Made by a program: the position numbers and the translations under genes. A stretch of 64,000 nt of DNA from Oleiphilus messinensis. GTDB lineage: Bacteria; Pseudomonadota; Gammaproteobacteria; Pseudomonadales; Oleiphilaceae. The stretch lies in contig NZ_CP021425.1 of assembly GCF_002162375.1 (NCBI RefSeq), positions 4,729,001 through 4,793,000 on the forward strand, written 5' to 3'. Below, one piece after another: positions 18,730 to 27,823 of the stretch. Below the pieces are notes generated by a model. It ran no database searches. It was not told where the DNA came from and worked only from the letters and a program-made list of their open reading frames with translations. Within the stretch, counting starts at the first letter, position 1; the number at the start of each line of letters is the position of its first letter.

Positions 18730-19557
18730 ATGTCGGGCAAGAATGTCGAATCCCTATTCACCGAAGGACGCCTATCAGTTATAACTTTTTCCACCCGGGA
18801 TGCCACCTTCGCGATCCCCTTGGAGCAAGTTCGCTATATCGAGAAAGATGTCGAGCGCAACATAAAAGTAGATCAACAGACTCAGTTCAATCACGAAGTC
18901 ATTACCTTTCAGAACCGAGCCGTCCCCTTGTATGACTTTTGCAATTTAACGGGGAGCAAATCTGCCACAGCTCAAGCCGAAGATTTACTGGATACCTTGA
19001 ATGCCCGGGAGCAAGACCATATCGAATGGGTAGCAGAGCTTGAGAAAGCGATAAAAACCAAAACGCCCTTTACGAAAACAACAGACCCCAATAAATGCGC
19101 GTTTGGTATTTGGTACAACAAGTTTAAAACGAACGATAAAGACCTCGAAGAAGTCATGGAGAAATTCGATCAACCTCACCGTCGACTCCACGAAATGGCC
19201 GCAGAGTTACTGCCACTGTCCGAAATCAATCAGGATGAGGCACTTGCGAAACTCAAACGGGAGCGCACAACCACTTTTGGCGCGCTTCGCAATCTGTTCG
19301 AAAACGCGCGGGAACGGGTTACGGCCACAGTAAGGCCTATTATCGTCTTTGTCGAGCAGGGCAAAAACAAAATAAGCGCCTTGAGACTGGATAATATTCA
19401 AGACATCCAAACTTACGGCTTGAATGATTTTTCTGACGATGAATCGACAGAAGGCATCATGAAGCGAAAATCAGACGAGTTTTTGATCGAGGGATATTTG
19501 CGAAATGGCGACGGGCCGCCGATTATACTGATCAACTGCCAGCCTCTAAAAGCCTGA
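18730..19557 (+). CDS. CheW-like protein with nested CZB zinc-binding domain
   Basis: A 275-residue soluble protein. Residues about 14-80 are the first half of a CheW fold (VITFSTRDATFAIPLEQVRYIEKD ... VPLYDFCNLTG). Residues about 90-195 form a CZB domain with the zinc ligands H97, C123 (CAFGIWY), H150 and H154 (PHRRLHE). The CheW fold then resumes (VRPIIVFVEQGKNKISALRLDNIQDIQ) to the end. CZB domains bind zinc very tightly and sense hypochlorite or zinc in chemoreceptors and diguanylate cyclases. A CheW scaffold carrying CZB could feed zinc or redox status into chemotaxis arrays. GGAAG precedes ATG 18730. It is monocistronic, with a hairpin downstream. Confidence 0.85.
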   Translation: MSGKNVESLFTEGRLSVITFSTRDATFAIPLEQVRYIEKDVERNIKVDQQTQFNHEVITFQNRAVPLYDFCNLTGSKSATAQAEDLLDTLNAREQDHIEWVAELEKAIKTKTPFTKTTDPNKCAFGIWYNKFKTNDKDLEEVMEKFDQPHRRLHEMAAELLPLSEINQDEALAKLKRERTTTFGALRNLFENARERVTATVRPIIVFVEQGKNKISALRLDNIQDIQTYGLNDFSDDESTEGIMKRKSDEFLIEGYLRNGDGPPIILINCQPLKA

Positions 19558-19565
19558 CCGGTGTT

Positions 19566-19601
19566 TGCATCTCTCGAGGAAACGGGATCTCGAGAGATGC
19601 A
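19566..19601. terminator. Strong hairpin between CheW-CZB gene and hisF
   Basis: A perfect 13-base stem: TGCATCTCTCGAG (19566-19578) pairs with CTCGAGAGATGCA (19589-19601), with a ten-base loop. It lies between convergent genes and probably terminates both. No T-run of more than two follows. Confidence 0.65.
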
Positions 19602-19665
19602 TACAACCTTGCTTAAACAGACTAGTTACCCTAAGCAGAACACTTAAAGGCCGCTTAGAAAAGCA

Positions 19666-20436
19666 TTAACGGACTTCCACACCTTGGTCTGCCATAAACT
19701 GCTTGGCTTCCGGTATCGAATATTCGCCAAAATGGAAGATACTGGCAGCCAACACCGCATCAGCACCACCTTCTTTAACGCCATCCACCAGATGCTGAAG
19801 ATTACCAACACCACCAGAGGCTATAATTGGAATAGAAACGGCCTCGCTGATCGCTCGTGTTACACCCAGATCAAAACCATTCTTCATGCCGTCACGATCC
19901 ATGCTGGTCAGCAGAATTTCACCCGCGCCCATTTCGGCCATTTTTCGAGCCCATTCAACCGCATCAAGTCCGGTTGGCTTGCGTCCGCCATGGGTGAAGA
20001 TTTCCCAGCGGTCAGTCTCACCTTCGGCACTGACTTTTTTCGCATCAATAGCAACCACAATGCATTGACTGCCAAATCGCTCTGCTGCCTCGCGAACGAA
20101 CTCCGGGTTGAACACCGCAGCGGTATTAATACTGACTTTATCTGCACCGGCATTTAACATGCGCCGGATGTCTTCAACGGTACGAATACCACCGCCCACT
20201 GTTAATGGAATGAACACCTCGCTGGCCATTTTCTCCACGGTGTGCACCATCGTCTCCCGATCTTCATGGCTGGCGGTAATATCCAGAAACGTGATTTCAT
20301 CCGCGCCCTGCTCATTGTAACGCTTCGCGACCTCCACAGGATCGCCTGCGTCGCGAATATCAACAAACTGGACACCTTTGACCACGCGCCCTTTGTCCAC
20401 ATCCAGACAGGGGATTATCCGTTTTGCCAAACCCAT
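19666..20436 (-). CDS. hisF: Imidazole glycerol phosphate synthase cyclase subunit HisF
   Basis: A 256-residue (beta-alpha)8 barrel that, with HisH ammonia, converts PRFAR into IGP and AICAR in histidine synthesis. Diagnostic pieces are [21 protein letters not shown] with the catalytic aspartate, [35 protein letters not shown], the second aspartate in [14 protein letters not shown], and IIASGGVG. It lies 84 bases after hisH, a gap too small for the hisA gene that normally sits between them. Confidence 0.98.
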   Translation of the reverse strand: MGLAKRIIPCLDVDKGRVVKGVQFVDIRDAGDPVEVAKRYNEQGADEITFLDITASHEDRETMVHTVEKMASEVFIPLTVGGGIRTVEDIRRMLNAGADKVSINTAAVFNPEFVREAAERFGSQCIVVAIDAKKVSAEGETDRWEIFTHGGRKPTGLDAVEWARKMAEMGAGEILLTSMDRDGMKNGFDLGVTRAISEAVSIPIIASGGVGNLQHLVDGVKEGGADAVLAASIFHFGEYSIPEAKQFMADQGVEVR

Positions 20437-20520
20437 GTGTTTACCTTTTTCTCATTGGCGGCAGTACCAGAATACCACCGCAGATGTTTGTACTATGCAT
20501 ATCGAATAATGCGTAAGTGC

Positions 20521-21180
20521 TCAGAGGTTACCGCTCCAGTGAGCAAAGTTTTTCAGCAGCTGTAACCCGGCCTCATGACTCTTTTCCGGGTGGAACTGGA
20601 CGGCAAAGACATTGTCCCGACCGACCGCAGCGGCAAGCTTCTTACCATAATTTGCGGAACCATAAACCGAACCATCAGCAGCGGGCTCTGCATAATAACT
20701 GTGCACAAAATAAAAGCGGCTCTGATCCGGTATCCCATGCCACAAAGGATGATCCTGATCCTGGCTCACCTGATTCCACCCCATATGTGGCACTTTCAGT
20801 TTCACAGGAGCTTCACCCAACTCAGGATTACCGATTAATGGCTCACCAAAATAGCGTACTTTTTCCGGGAACAAGCCAAGACAGTCAACGCCATTGTTTT
20901 CCTCACTATGGGACATCAGCGCCTGCATCCCGACACAGATTCCGAGAAAAGGTCGATCCTTTGCTGCGGTACGAACCAGATCATCAAATCCGAGCCTTCG
21001 AATTTCGGCCATACAATCACGGATCGCACCAACACCCGGTAATAATACACGATCTGCATCCAGCACTGTTTTTGGATCAGCGGTCACCAAAACCCGAGCA
21101 TCAGGCGCCACATGCTCTAATGCCTTGGATACCGAGTGCAAATTGCCCATCCCATAGTCAATTACGGCAATAGTATTCAT
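20521..21180 (-). CDS. hisH: Imidazole glycerol phosphate synthase glutaminase subunit HisH
   Basis: A 219-residue class I glutamine amidotransferase that supplies ammonia to HisF. The catalytic cysteine is in [11 protein letters not shown], and the His-Glu pair is in [15 protein letters not shown]. The oxyanion-strand region PHMGWNQV is also present. ATG 21180 gives the family start [13 protein letters not shown]; a longer in-frame form reaching 21297 would overlap hisB and is unlikely. It lies 16 bases downstream of hisB in the same operon. Confidence 0.97.
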   Translation of the reverse strand: MNTIAVIDYGMGNLHSVSKALEHVAPDARVLVTADPKTVLDADRVLLPGVGAIRDCMAEIRRLGFDDLVRTAAKDRPFLGICVGMQALMSHSEENNGVDCLGLFPEKVRYFGEPLIGNPELGEAPVKLKVPHMGWNQVSQDQDHPLWHGIPDQSRFYFVHSYYAEPAADGSVYGSANYGKKLAAAVGRDNVFAVQFHPEKSHEAGLQLLKNFAHWSGNL

Positions 21181-21196
21181 ACTGACAGTACTCACT

Positions 21197-21790
21197 CTAC
21201 AAGCAACCTTTTGTGGAAGGCATAATACCCGCCATGCGTGGATCAGGCTCCAATGCCATACGCAATGCACGACCAAAGGCTTTGAACACCGTTTCAATTT
21301 GATGGTGGGTATTCAAACCTCGGAGGTTATCAATATGCAGTGTGACCAGGGCGTGATTGACAAACCCCTGGAAAAATTCATAGAACAAGTCCACGTCGAA
21401 CCCGCCTACGGAGGCCCGCGTGAACGGGACATGCATTTCCAGGCCGGGTCGTCCAGAAAAGTCGATTACAACGCGGGATAATGCTTCGTCCAGCGGCACA
21501 TAGGCATGGCCATAGCGACGGATACCTTTTCGATCCCCCAATGCCTTGTTAACCGCTTGCCCGAGGGTAATCCCCAAATCTTCGACGGTATGATGCGCAT
21601 CAATGTGTAAATCGCCATTTGCCACAATATCCATATCAATCAAACCATGTCGGGCAATTTGATCCAACATGTGCTCTAAAAACGGTAGCCCGGTATTTTG
21701 TTTAATGTCACCGGTACCGTCCAGATTAACTGCGACCGTGATTTGAGTCTCAAGCGTATTACGTTCGACTCGGGCTTTGCGCTCTGCCAT
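21197..21790 (-). CDS. hisB: Imidazoleglycerol-phosphate dehydratase HisB
   Basis: A 197-residue manganese enzyme that dehydrates IGP to imidazole-acetol phosphate. It shows the monofunctional pseudomonad-type form: [17 protein letters not shown] at the start, metal-binding [11 protein letters not shown] and [17 protein letters not shown], and the family C-terminus [15 protein letters not shown] seven bases upstream supports ATG 21790; an upstream in-frame start at 21820 is less likely. It is the first gene of hisB-hisH-hisF here and is divergent from mutY. Confidence 0.97.
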   Translation of the reverse strand: MAERKARVERNTLETQITVAVNLDGTGDIKQNTGLPFLEHMLDQIARHGLIDMDIVANGDLHIDAHHTVEDLGITLGQAVNKALGDRKGIRRYGHAYVPLDEALSRVVIDFSGRPGLEMHVPFTRASVGGFDVDLFYEFFQGFVNHALVTLHIDNLRGLNTHHQIETVFKAFGRALRMALEPDPRMAGIMPSTKGCL

Positions 21791-22027
21791 TTGGATCTCC
21801 ACATCTGTCTCGCGTAACACTCAGGCTGTTTATTACCTTCAGTCTACGCAGATAAATCATACTGAACCCGCGATTATACCTGTTTCCTCATCTATCGCAC
21901 AGATCGCTTCCGATTTTTGATTAGGGATACCTGTAAATTTCCTCTAGAATGGAGCCCAAGCACTCTTTGGGCAAGATATGTTAATCATAAATGTACAATT
22001 TGACCCGCTAGATAAATTTGACCCGCA

Positions 22028-23251
22028 ATGACAAGACAGATTTCACTATTCGAAATGATGCCATCCGACAATCCTTCATTTTCATTCAGCGAAAAATTAC
22101 TCCACTGGTTTGACCAATTTGGTCGCAAGAACTTGCCCTGGCAGCACAACAAAACAGCTTACCGGGTCTGGATTTCCGAAATCATGTTGCAACAGACTCA
22201 AGTGACGACGGTTATCCCCTACTACGAACGGTTCATGCAACGGTTTCCCGATATCGAAAGCCTGGCCCAAGCCAGTGTGGATGAAGTGCTCAGCTACTGG
22301 GCAGGTCTCGGCTACTATGCTCGGGGCCGCAACTTGCACAAAGCGGCAGTCACGGTCATGGAGAACTTCGCAGGTGAATTTCCCGACAAACTGGAAGATA
22401 TCCAGTCACTACCTGGAATTGGTCAATCCACAGCGGGTGCCATCGCATCGATCGCACTGAAACAACGCGCTCCGATTCTTGATGGCAACGTAAAACGTGT
22501 TCTGGCTCGCTTTGCGGCAATAGAAGGTTGGACTGGAGAAAAATCTGTCAGTAATCAACTCTGGAAATTAGCCGATGAACTCACACCCCATCAGCGAGTA
22601 GATGAGTATACACAGGCCATTATGGATCTCGGTGCAAGCCTGTGCAGTCGCCGTAACCCGGATTGTGGCCAGTGTCCAATGCAAAGCGCTTGTAAAGCGT
22701 TTGCACAAGGACGACAAAACGAATTACCGACGCCAAAGCCGAAATCTAAAAATCCGGTAAAAGAAGCCTGGATTTTAGCAATCCGCGACGCTCATGGACG
22801 TCTTCTGTTTCAAAAAAGGCCACCAACAGGCATTTGGGGCGGGCTTTGGTCTTTGCCGCAGGTTGAGCGCGATCTAAACATCGCACAACTCCCGGATTAC
22901 ATCGCCTCACAGCTAGGGCTACAGGGTCAGTACAAGGCGGAGGCGACCCCTTTCGAACATCAGTTCAGTCATTTCAAGCTGGTGCTCCACCCCATTCTGT
23001 TCGAGTGCGAAAACCCGGTATCAGAAGCAGTCGGAGAATATAGCCTGGAAGGAATAGTGAGTCACGAGGTGCAAGGGAGCTACAAAATTCAAGAGGCCCA
23101 CAAAATTCAAGAGGGCTTCACCGACAGCCAGTTCTATAGCAGAGCACAATGGCGAGAGATTGGATTGCCAGCCCCCATTAAAAAACTTCTTGGTTCAGGC
23201 AGCCTGCCGATCAAAGAGCAAATTGAACTCGGGATAACAGAGGATAGCTGA
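22028..23251 (+). CDS. mutY: Adenine DNA glycosylase MutY
   Basis: A 407-residue base-excision enzyme that removes adenine mispaired with 8-oxoguanine. The helix-hairpin-helix with catalytic aspartate is ...LPGIGQSTAGAIASIALKQRAPILDGNVKRV, and the catalytic glutamate is in WISEIMLQQTQV. The 4Fe-4S cysteines follow CX6CX2CX5C (CSRRNPDCGQCPMQSAC). A NUDIX-like C-terminal domain (about 240-380) recognises 8-oxoG. It is longer than usual because of extra residues around 345-365, including a tandem duplication, KIQEAHKIQEG. An internal start at 22055 is possible, and no strong ribosome-binding site decides between them. Confidence 0.96.
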   Translation: MTRQISLFEMMPSDNPSFSFSEKLLHWFDQFGRKNLPWQHNKTAYRVWISEIMLQQTQVTTVIPYYERFMQRFPDIESLAQASVDEVLSYWAGLGYYARGRNLHKAAVTVMENFAGEFPDKLEDIQSLPGIGQSTAGAIASIALKQRAPILDGNVKRVLARFAAIEGWTGEKSVSNQLWKLADELTPHQRVDEYTQAIMDLGASLCSRRNPDCGQCPMQSACKAFAQGRQNELPTPKPKSKNPVKEAWILAIRDAHGRLLFQKRPPTGIWGGLWSLPQVERDLNIAQLPDYIASQLGLQGQYKAEATPFEHQFSHFKLVLHPILFECENPVSEAVGEYSLEGIVSHEVQGSYKIQEAHKIQEGFTDSQFYSRAQWREIGLPAPIKKLLGSGSLPIKEQIELGITEDS

Positions 23252-23284
23252 TTAATCATTGCCAGGAAGCGCGTGACTGACGCG

Positions 23285-24235
23285 TTATCCCTCCGGCAAA
23301 AAATCTTCGCTGAAGTGCACTCTGTTTCGGCCTGACTGCTTGGCTTGATAGAGGGCTGCATCTGCACGCTTTAAAAAGTCTGACGGTGTGGTCCCGATTT
23401 TCGGCACATCAACAAAAACCCCGACACTCAAAGTCACAACATCGGCAATCGAGGATTTAGCGTGGGGGATCGCCAGATCCATAACGACTGACCGGATTGA
23501 TTCTGCTATGGCACGGACATCCTCCTGCTCCACCCCCACCATCATGACTGCAAATTCCTCACCACCATAACGTGCGACGAGGTCAGTGGTTCGACGACTC
23601 ACTGTACCCAAGGCATTGGCAACACTTTTCAGACAGTCATCGCCCTGCAAATGGCCGTAGAAATCATTATAAGCTTTGAAATGATCAACATCACACATGA
23701 TAACCGTTAACGATTGAGCGCTACGCTGGCAACGGGCTACTTCATGAGCCAGATAGCGATCCAGATAGCGTCGGTTTGCAATCCCGGTCAAGCCATCAAT
23801 ATCAACCAGCTTCTTGAGGTGTTCATTGGCCTCCTCGTAATCGCGGGTAATCTGTATCAACTTGGAACGCATAGTGGCAATACGTTGCATCGCCATCATT
23901 TTTGCGGACAGTGTTTTGTGGTCAATGGGCTTGGCAAGATAATCATCCGCTCCAGCCTCGATACCCGCAGCGATATCCTCAGCAGAAAAGCAGGCACTTA
24001 GAAAGATGATCGGAGTCCAGTTATCTTCAATTTCCCTGATTTTTCGGGCCGCATCCTGTCCCTTCATAACCGGCATGACCTCATCCATAATCACCAAATC
24101 TGGGCTGTGCTCCTTGTACAACTCCACAGCCTGCGCACCATTCTCACCGATGACCAACTCATGCCCCAAATCCTGTAAAAAACTCTCCAGGATCATACGA
24201 TCAACCAAAGAGTCATCAACGAGCAGAACCTTCAT
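23285..24235 (-). CDS. REC-GGDEF diguanylate cyclase
   Basis: A 316-residue response regulator. Residues 1-120 are a receiver domain (VDDSLVDRM; phosphoacceptor D in VIMDEVMP; conserved K in LAKPID). Residues about 150-315 form a GGDEF domain with an intact active site RYGGEEFAV and an RxxD inhibitory site (RTTD) just before it. It should make c-di-GMP from two GTP when phosphorylated, with product inhibition. No histidine kinase is adjacent. It sits between mutY and yggX on the opposite strand, interrupting a pair that is usually contiguous. Confidence 0.95.
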   Translation of the reverse strand: MKVLLVDDSLVDRMILESFLQDLGHELVIGENGAQAVELYKEHSPDLVIMDEVMPVMKGQDAARKIREIEDNWTPIIFLSACFSAEDIAAGIEAGADDYLAKPIDHKTLSAKMMAMQRIATMRSKLIQITRDYEEANEHLKKLVDIDGLTGIANRRYLDRYLAHEVARCQRSAQSLTVIMCDVDHFKAYNDFYGHLQGDDCLKSVANALGTVSRRTTDLVARYGGEEFAVMMVGVEQEDVRAIAESIRSVVMDLAIPHAKSSIADVVTLSVGVFVDVPKIGTTPSDFLKRADAALYQAKQSGRNRVHFSEDFLPEG

Positions 24236-24424
24236 TCAATCCCCAAAATTTCCCTGAGCACAAGCAGACTGTTTTATTATCGATATTAAAATATTTTTCA
24301 TTCAGTTAGTGTAGCCAATATGGCTGGATACTTCGAGTCTCAACTTTATAATTGGTTCTTTTCATTAGCATAATTTTATGAGCATCGGTTACACTTTGTT
24401 CAGACTGATAGAAGAGGTAAAGAA

Positions 24425-24706
24425 ATGACTCGGCAAGTAATGTGCAAAAAGTACCAAAAAGAACTGGAAGGCCTGGATTTCCCCCCCATCCCGGGCCCGA
24501 AAGGCCAGGAATTGTTCGAAACGATCTCCAAACAGGCCTGGGGAGAGTGGCTACAACACCAAACCATGCTGATCAATGAAAAACGCCTGAGCCTGATGGA
24601 CCCCAGAACCCGCGAGTACTTGAACGAACAAATGGAAAAGTTTTTTTGTAACGCAGACGACATGGATCAGGCAGAGGGCTATGTTCCGCCATCAGAAACC
24701 CCTTAA
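24425..24706 (+). CDS. yggX: Probable Fe(2+)-trafficking protein YggX
   Basis: A 93-residue cytoplasmic protein that helps protect and repair Fe-S clusters under oxidative stress. It matches the family across its length: [24 protein letters not shown] (with the single conserved cysteine), [22 protein letters not shown] and GYVPP at the end. AAGAGG upstream of ATG 24425 is a good ribosome-binding site. In many relatives it directly follows mutY, itself an Fe-S enzyme; here a diguanylate cyclase gene lies between them. Confidence 0.97.
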   Translation: MTRQVMCKKYQKELEGLDFPPIPGPKGQELFETISKQAWGEWLQHQTMLINEKRLSLMDPRTREYLNEQMEKFFCNADDMDQAEGYVPPSETP

Positions 24707-24792
24707 ATTTGACGACTTTTTAATCAACCACCTGTAAAAAAGATCAATCAATAGTCAAAAACAAAGATTTAAAATTTTTTTTACATTAATGC

Positions 24793-24821
24793 TTGACTAT
24801 TAATCCCAAAAACCTTTTAAT
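24793..24821 (+). promoter_or_regulatory. Sigma-70-type promoter of the tRNA gene
   Basis: TTGACT (24793-24798), a 17-base spacer, then TTTAAT (24816-24821), followed by a GC-rich discriminator (ACGCCCCGTCG). The layout fits a stable-RNA promoter about 45 bases upstream of the tRNA, and the discriminator suggests stringent control. Confidence 0.7.
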
Positions 24822-24870
24822 ACGCCCCGTCGCAACGAACGGCAGCAACAAAACGTTCACACAGCGATTA

Positions 24871-24946
24871 GCCCAGATAGCTCAGTCGGTAGAGCAGGGG
24901 ATTGAAAATCCCCGTGTCGGTGGTTCGATTCCGCCTCTGGGCACCA
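24871..24946 (+). tRNA. tRNA-Phe (GAA)
   Basis: A 76-base tRNA with encoded CCA. The acceptor arms are GCCCAGA and TCTGGGC, the anticodon stem GGGGA/TCCCC encloses loop TTGAAAA with anticodon GAA (24904-24906), and the T-arm carries GGTTCGATTCC. A promoter lies upstream and an intrinsic terminator directly downstream, so it is a single-gene unit. No integrase is found beside it. Confidence 0.98.
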
Positions 24947-24957
24947 CTTATTCAAGA

Positions 24958-24983
24958 GCCTCGCACAATGTGCGGGGCTTTTT
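24958..24983 (+). terminator. Intrinsic terminator of tRNA-Phe
   Basis: GCCTCGCAC (24958-24966) pairs with GTGCGGGGC (24970-24978) with a three-base loop and one G-T pair, followed by TTTTT. A classic Rho-independent terminator, 11 bases after the tRNA. Confidence 0.9.
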
Positions 24984-25141
24984 CGTTTCTACCACATTTT
25001 TTCCTGCATAGCATTTCTTTTCAATCCATCGACAACGCCTTAGTGACCCTCTCGATATCCGTATCGCTCTGCAACCCGGATAAAATCGACTATATTTTAA
25101 ACTGATACAGTTTGATTAAAGTCCATGACGGTATTCAGGTG

Positions 25142-26677
25142 ATGAACAGGTACGTGAAACTAGCAATGTGCACACTGGTGTGTAGCTATAATGGTTACGC
25201 TTCAGCGCTTGAGGCTCCGTACCGCTTTCTGGAGCCGGGTGAAACCGTTACCTTGCAAGCCAATGCCGTAGTGTTGGGTGCATCCGGATCGGAGACGGTG
25301 ATCGTCAAGCTGTCTCCAGAAGTGGTGCTGGACGGGAATATTGAACGTGTAGAGTTACCGGAGGAGCTTTCCAATTACCGCTTTTCAATTTCAGGCACGG
25401 TGATCGAGATTTCCGAGGGGAACAAATCCATTGTTACCTTTTTGGGCTTGAACCAGTCCCCTACCCTGGTTTTCTCCGATGGGAATACCCGGCTCTCGCT
25501 TAATGCACTGGATGATGCGACCCTTGGTGGTGTATCCATTCCCGGCACACCCAGTGTATTAGATGTTGTGCTGAATCAAGATGATAACGCAGCAGACACT
25601 TCCCCGGCCTTCAACTTTCTTCCCGACGAGGGCATCAGACAGACCTGTGCTGCGGTTCCCAGAATTGGTTACGACACTGATTCTGAAACTTACTATTTAT
25701 ACCACAGCAGTGAGCTGACGAGCGGAGGCTCTACTATTTTCTCCAGTTCCGCAAATGGCTTTGATTTCAGTGCACCGCAGAGTGCCGGCACATTAATCAA
25801 AGACACCACAGCAAATATGCCTCCGCTTTGGGGAGACAAAACCGCCTTTCCGCAAATCGTCCGGCTCCCCACTCCGACAGAAAGCGAGACCTGTGGAGCG
25901 ATTAATTACCGGATTTTTTCTGCGAGCGGTAATCTCGGCCAAGGGTTTGGCTCCACGCTAACCTCAAGCTGCTCGGAGGAAGGCCGCTGGTTTTTAGCGG
26001 AGGGCAATACTCTGGCCACCTCTGAAGATGGCGGCAACATGGGAGTCTCGACAGCGATCACAATGAATAACCTTATTCATGTGTTTACCATGGACGGTAA
26101 ATCACCCAATACCGAAAACGAGTATCGTCACCGGGTGTGGCACTATCAATCGACAGACGGCACAGGTAATACGATGGAGCTCATGTCCGACGACCCTCTC
26201 AATAACGGCCCCACAATTGAAGCGAAAGATCGGCAAAATGATCCTATGGCATTTCAGTATGGTGACGGGCATTTTATTATTCTAACCATGAAACAACACA
26301 ATGGTCCCATCAGCCCTCAAAACGTTGTAACAGGCGAGATTTATGGCTGGGAAATTCGTGATACAGACCCAGAATCGGTCGCACCACTCCCGCCGAAAGA
26401 TGGTGATGAAAATCAACCTCTACTGACAGTCGAAGATTTTGTCGCTGCGGGTCATGATGTCTACAGTATTAATGATCCCTCCATGATTCAGATCACTGAA
26501 CAATCATACCGGATGTATGTGGGTGCACTCGTCAACATTACCCGCTACCCCGAATATACCGGGCTCAGTGAATGCGCGGTTCAATTTGGTGAGGATATAA
26601 CGCAATACGCCTGGGTGATATTGTCAGCAACAGCGACCTTGGATAAATCCACTACGAATCAGTCGCTTCGAAAATAA
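25142..26677 (+). CDS. Secreted protein of unknown function with possible beta-propeller
   Basis: A 511-residue protein with a signal peptide (MNRYVKLAMCTLVCSYNGYA). Residues about 25-140 resemble beta-rich repeat modules of surface or secreted enzymes (ETVTLQANAVVLGASGSETVIVK; NIERVELP; GTVIEISEG). The rest has repeated short-strand patterns (IGYDTDSETYYLYHSSE; DPSMIQITEQSYRMYVGAL) like those of five-bladed propeller glycosidases, but I see no secure catalytic triad. Four or more cysteines suggest disulfides. An upstream TTG at 25112 is possible; ATG 25142 gives the better signal peptide. Its 3' end overlaps the convergent REC-GGDEF gene by 26 bases. Confidence 0.6.
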   Translation: MNRYVKLAMCTLVCSYNGYASALEAPYRFLEPGETVTLQANAVVLGASGSETVIVKLSPEVVLDGNIERVELPEELSNYRFSISGTVIEISEGNKSIVTFLGLNQSPTLVFSDGNTRLSLNALDDATLGGVSIPGTPSVLDVVLNQDDNAADTSPAFNFLPDEGIRQTCAAVPRIGYDTDSETYYLYHSSELTSGGSTIFSSSANGFDFSAPQSAGTLIKDTTANMPPLWGDKTAFPQIVRLPTPTESETCGAINYRIFSASGNLGQGFGSTLTSSCSEEGRWFLAEGNTLATSEDGGNMGVSTAITMNNLIHVFTMDGKSPNTENEYRHRVWHYQSTDGTGNTMELMSDDPLNNGPTIEAKDRQNDPMAFQYGDGHFIILTMKQHNGPISPQNVVTGEIYGWEIRDTDPESVAPLPPKDGDENQPLLTVEDFVAAGHDVYSINDPSMIQITEQSYRMYVGALVNITRYPEYTGLSECAVQFGEDITQYAWVILSATATLDKSTTNQSLRK

Positions 26678-27566
26678 TGCGATTTCGCCCTTCTCTTTTG
26701 GCGACATACAATAATCGATCCGCAGCTTCAAGCAGCGCCGACGATGTCATTCCCTGTTCAAACTGCACACCGCCTCCACTCGCTGTAACAAACTTGGAAA
26801 CCGATGAATTCGGGTGCGGGTACGCAAAATCCTCAAAGGTTTTCACAATACGATCTGCAACCACCTGTGCTCCTGCGAGGTCGGTATTGTGCAATAAAAC
26901 AGCGAACTCTTCTCCGCCATAACGGGCGACGAGATCAGCGGGGCGACACATTGCTTTGAGCAAAATTGTGGCGACGACCTTCAGGCACTCGTCACCGGCC
27001 TGGTGACCTGCAGTGTCGTTAAACTGTTTGAACTGATCAATATCCAGAAGAATAAGCGCAAGAGGTGACCGGTCAGCATTAGACTTTGTGATTTCAAGGT
27101 TTACCGCGTTATCGAATCCACGGCGATTGATGAGGCCTGTTAATTGATCCCGATTGGCGATTTTTTCCATATTGATCTTGGATTGGTGGAGCTCCTCCTG
27201 AATCAATGCAAGACGCTCCATGGCATGAACCATTGCCTCCAACACTTCCGGCACAATCGGCTTGTAGAGGTAGATATCCCCGCCAGACCGAATACCCTCA
27301 ACGAAAAACTTTGGTTCTGTTTTTGCGCTCAAAAAGATTATGGGAAACCACACGGACTTATGTTCGCGAATCGCTCGAGCCGTCTCGAAACCATCCATAC
27401 CCGGCATTTCGACATCCAGCAGCATTAAATCAACTTTTTGGCTTCGATAAATATCCAGAGCAACCTGACCACTTTCCGCTTCAGTAACATCATGCCCCAT
27501 CTCACGTATAACTGTTGAAGTGACACTGCGCATTGACTTTTGATCATCCACAACTAGCACATTCAA
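26652..27566 (-). CDS. REC-GGDEF diguanylate cyclase
   Basis: A 304-residue response regulator: receiver domain 1-120 (VVDDQKSMRS, phosphoacceptor in LMLLDVEMPGMDG, K in LYKPIV) and a GGDEF domain with intact RYGGEEFAV preceded by an RPAD I-site. It should synthesise c-di-GMP with feedback inhibition. A segment after the receiver (MVHAMERLALIQEELHQSKINMEKIA) looks like a dimerising coiled coil. No kinase adjoins it. The stop lies inside the end of the convergent secreted-protein gene. Confidence 0.94.
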   Translation of the reverse strand: MNVLVVDDQKSMRSVTSTVIREMGHDVTEAESGQVALDIYRSQKVDLMLLDVEMPGMDGFETARAIREHKSVWFPIIFLSAKTEPKFFVEGIRSGGDIYLYKPIVPEVLEAMVHAMERLALIQEELHQSKINMEKIANRDQLTGLINRRGFDNAVNLEITKSNADRSPLALILLDIDQFKQFNDTAGHQAGDECLKVVATILLKAMCRPADLVARYGGEEFAVLLHNTDLAGAQVVADRIVKTFEDFAYPHPNSSVSKFVTASGGGVQFEQGMTSSALLEAADRLLYVAKREGRNRIIFEATDS

Positions 27567-27823
27567 TTTACATTCTCACCTATTCTGAACTGGTTGTACT
27601 AAAGTTAGCAGAAAACCGTTTAACCATCAGCGTTTACTGCACATCAGCACAACCCAACCACTTAATTTAAACACATAAACTGAAAACACATTTGTATGTT
27701 TTGCTGATTCAGGTTTCATAATAAGTTACTGATTCACATCCAATCTGCATAAAACAAGTGTACAATGCGCAATCCTTTTTAGTCTTTATGTACCATTTTG
27801 GTGACAATCGTATCGGTGTCGGC

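Noticed and set aside
20517..21173. A 218-codon plus-strand open frame opposite hisH
   Set aside because: Opposite a certain hisH gene, rich in Pro, His and Arg as expected from the reverse frame, with no homologue I recognise.
23041..23115. Frameshift or disruption in mutY
   Set aside because: The repeat (KIQEAHKIQEG) keeps the reading frame, and the downstream sequence still continues to a plausible C-terminus; it looks like an in-frame duplication only.
24871..24983. tRNA-Phe as an integration site for an island
   Set aside because: No integrase gene or direct repeat of the tRNA 3' end is visible nearby; downstream genes look like backbone.
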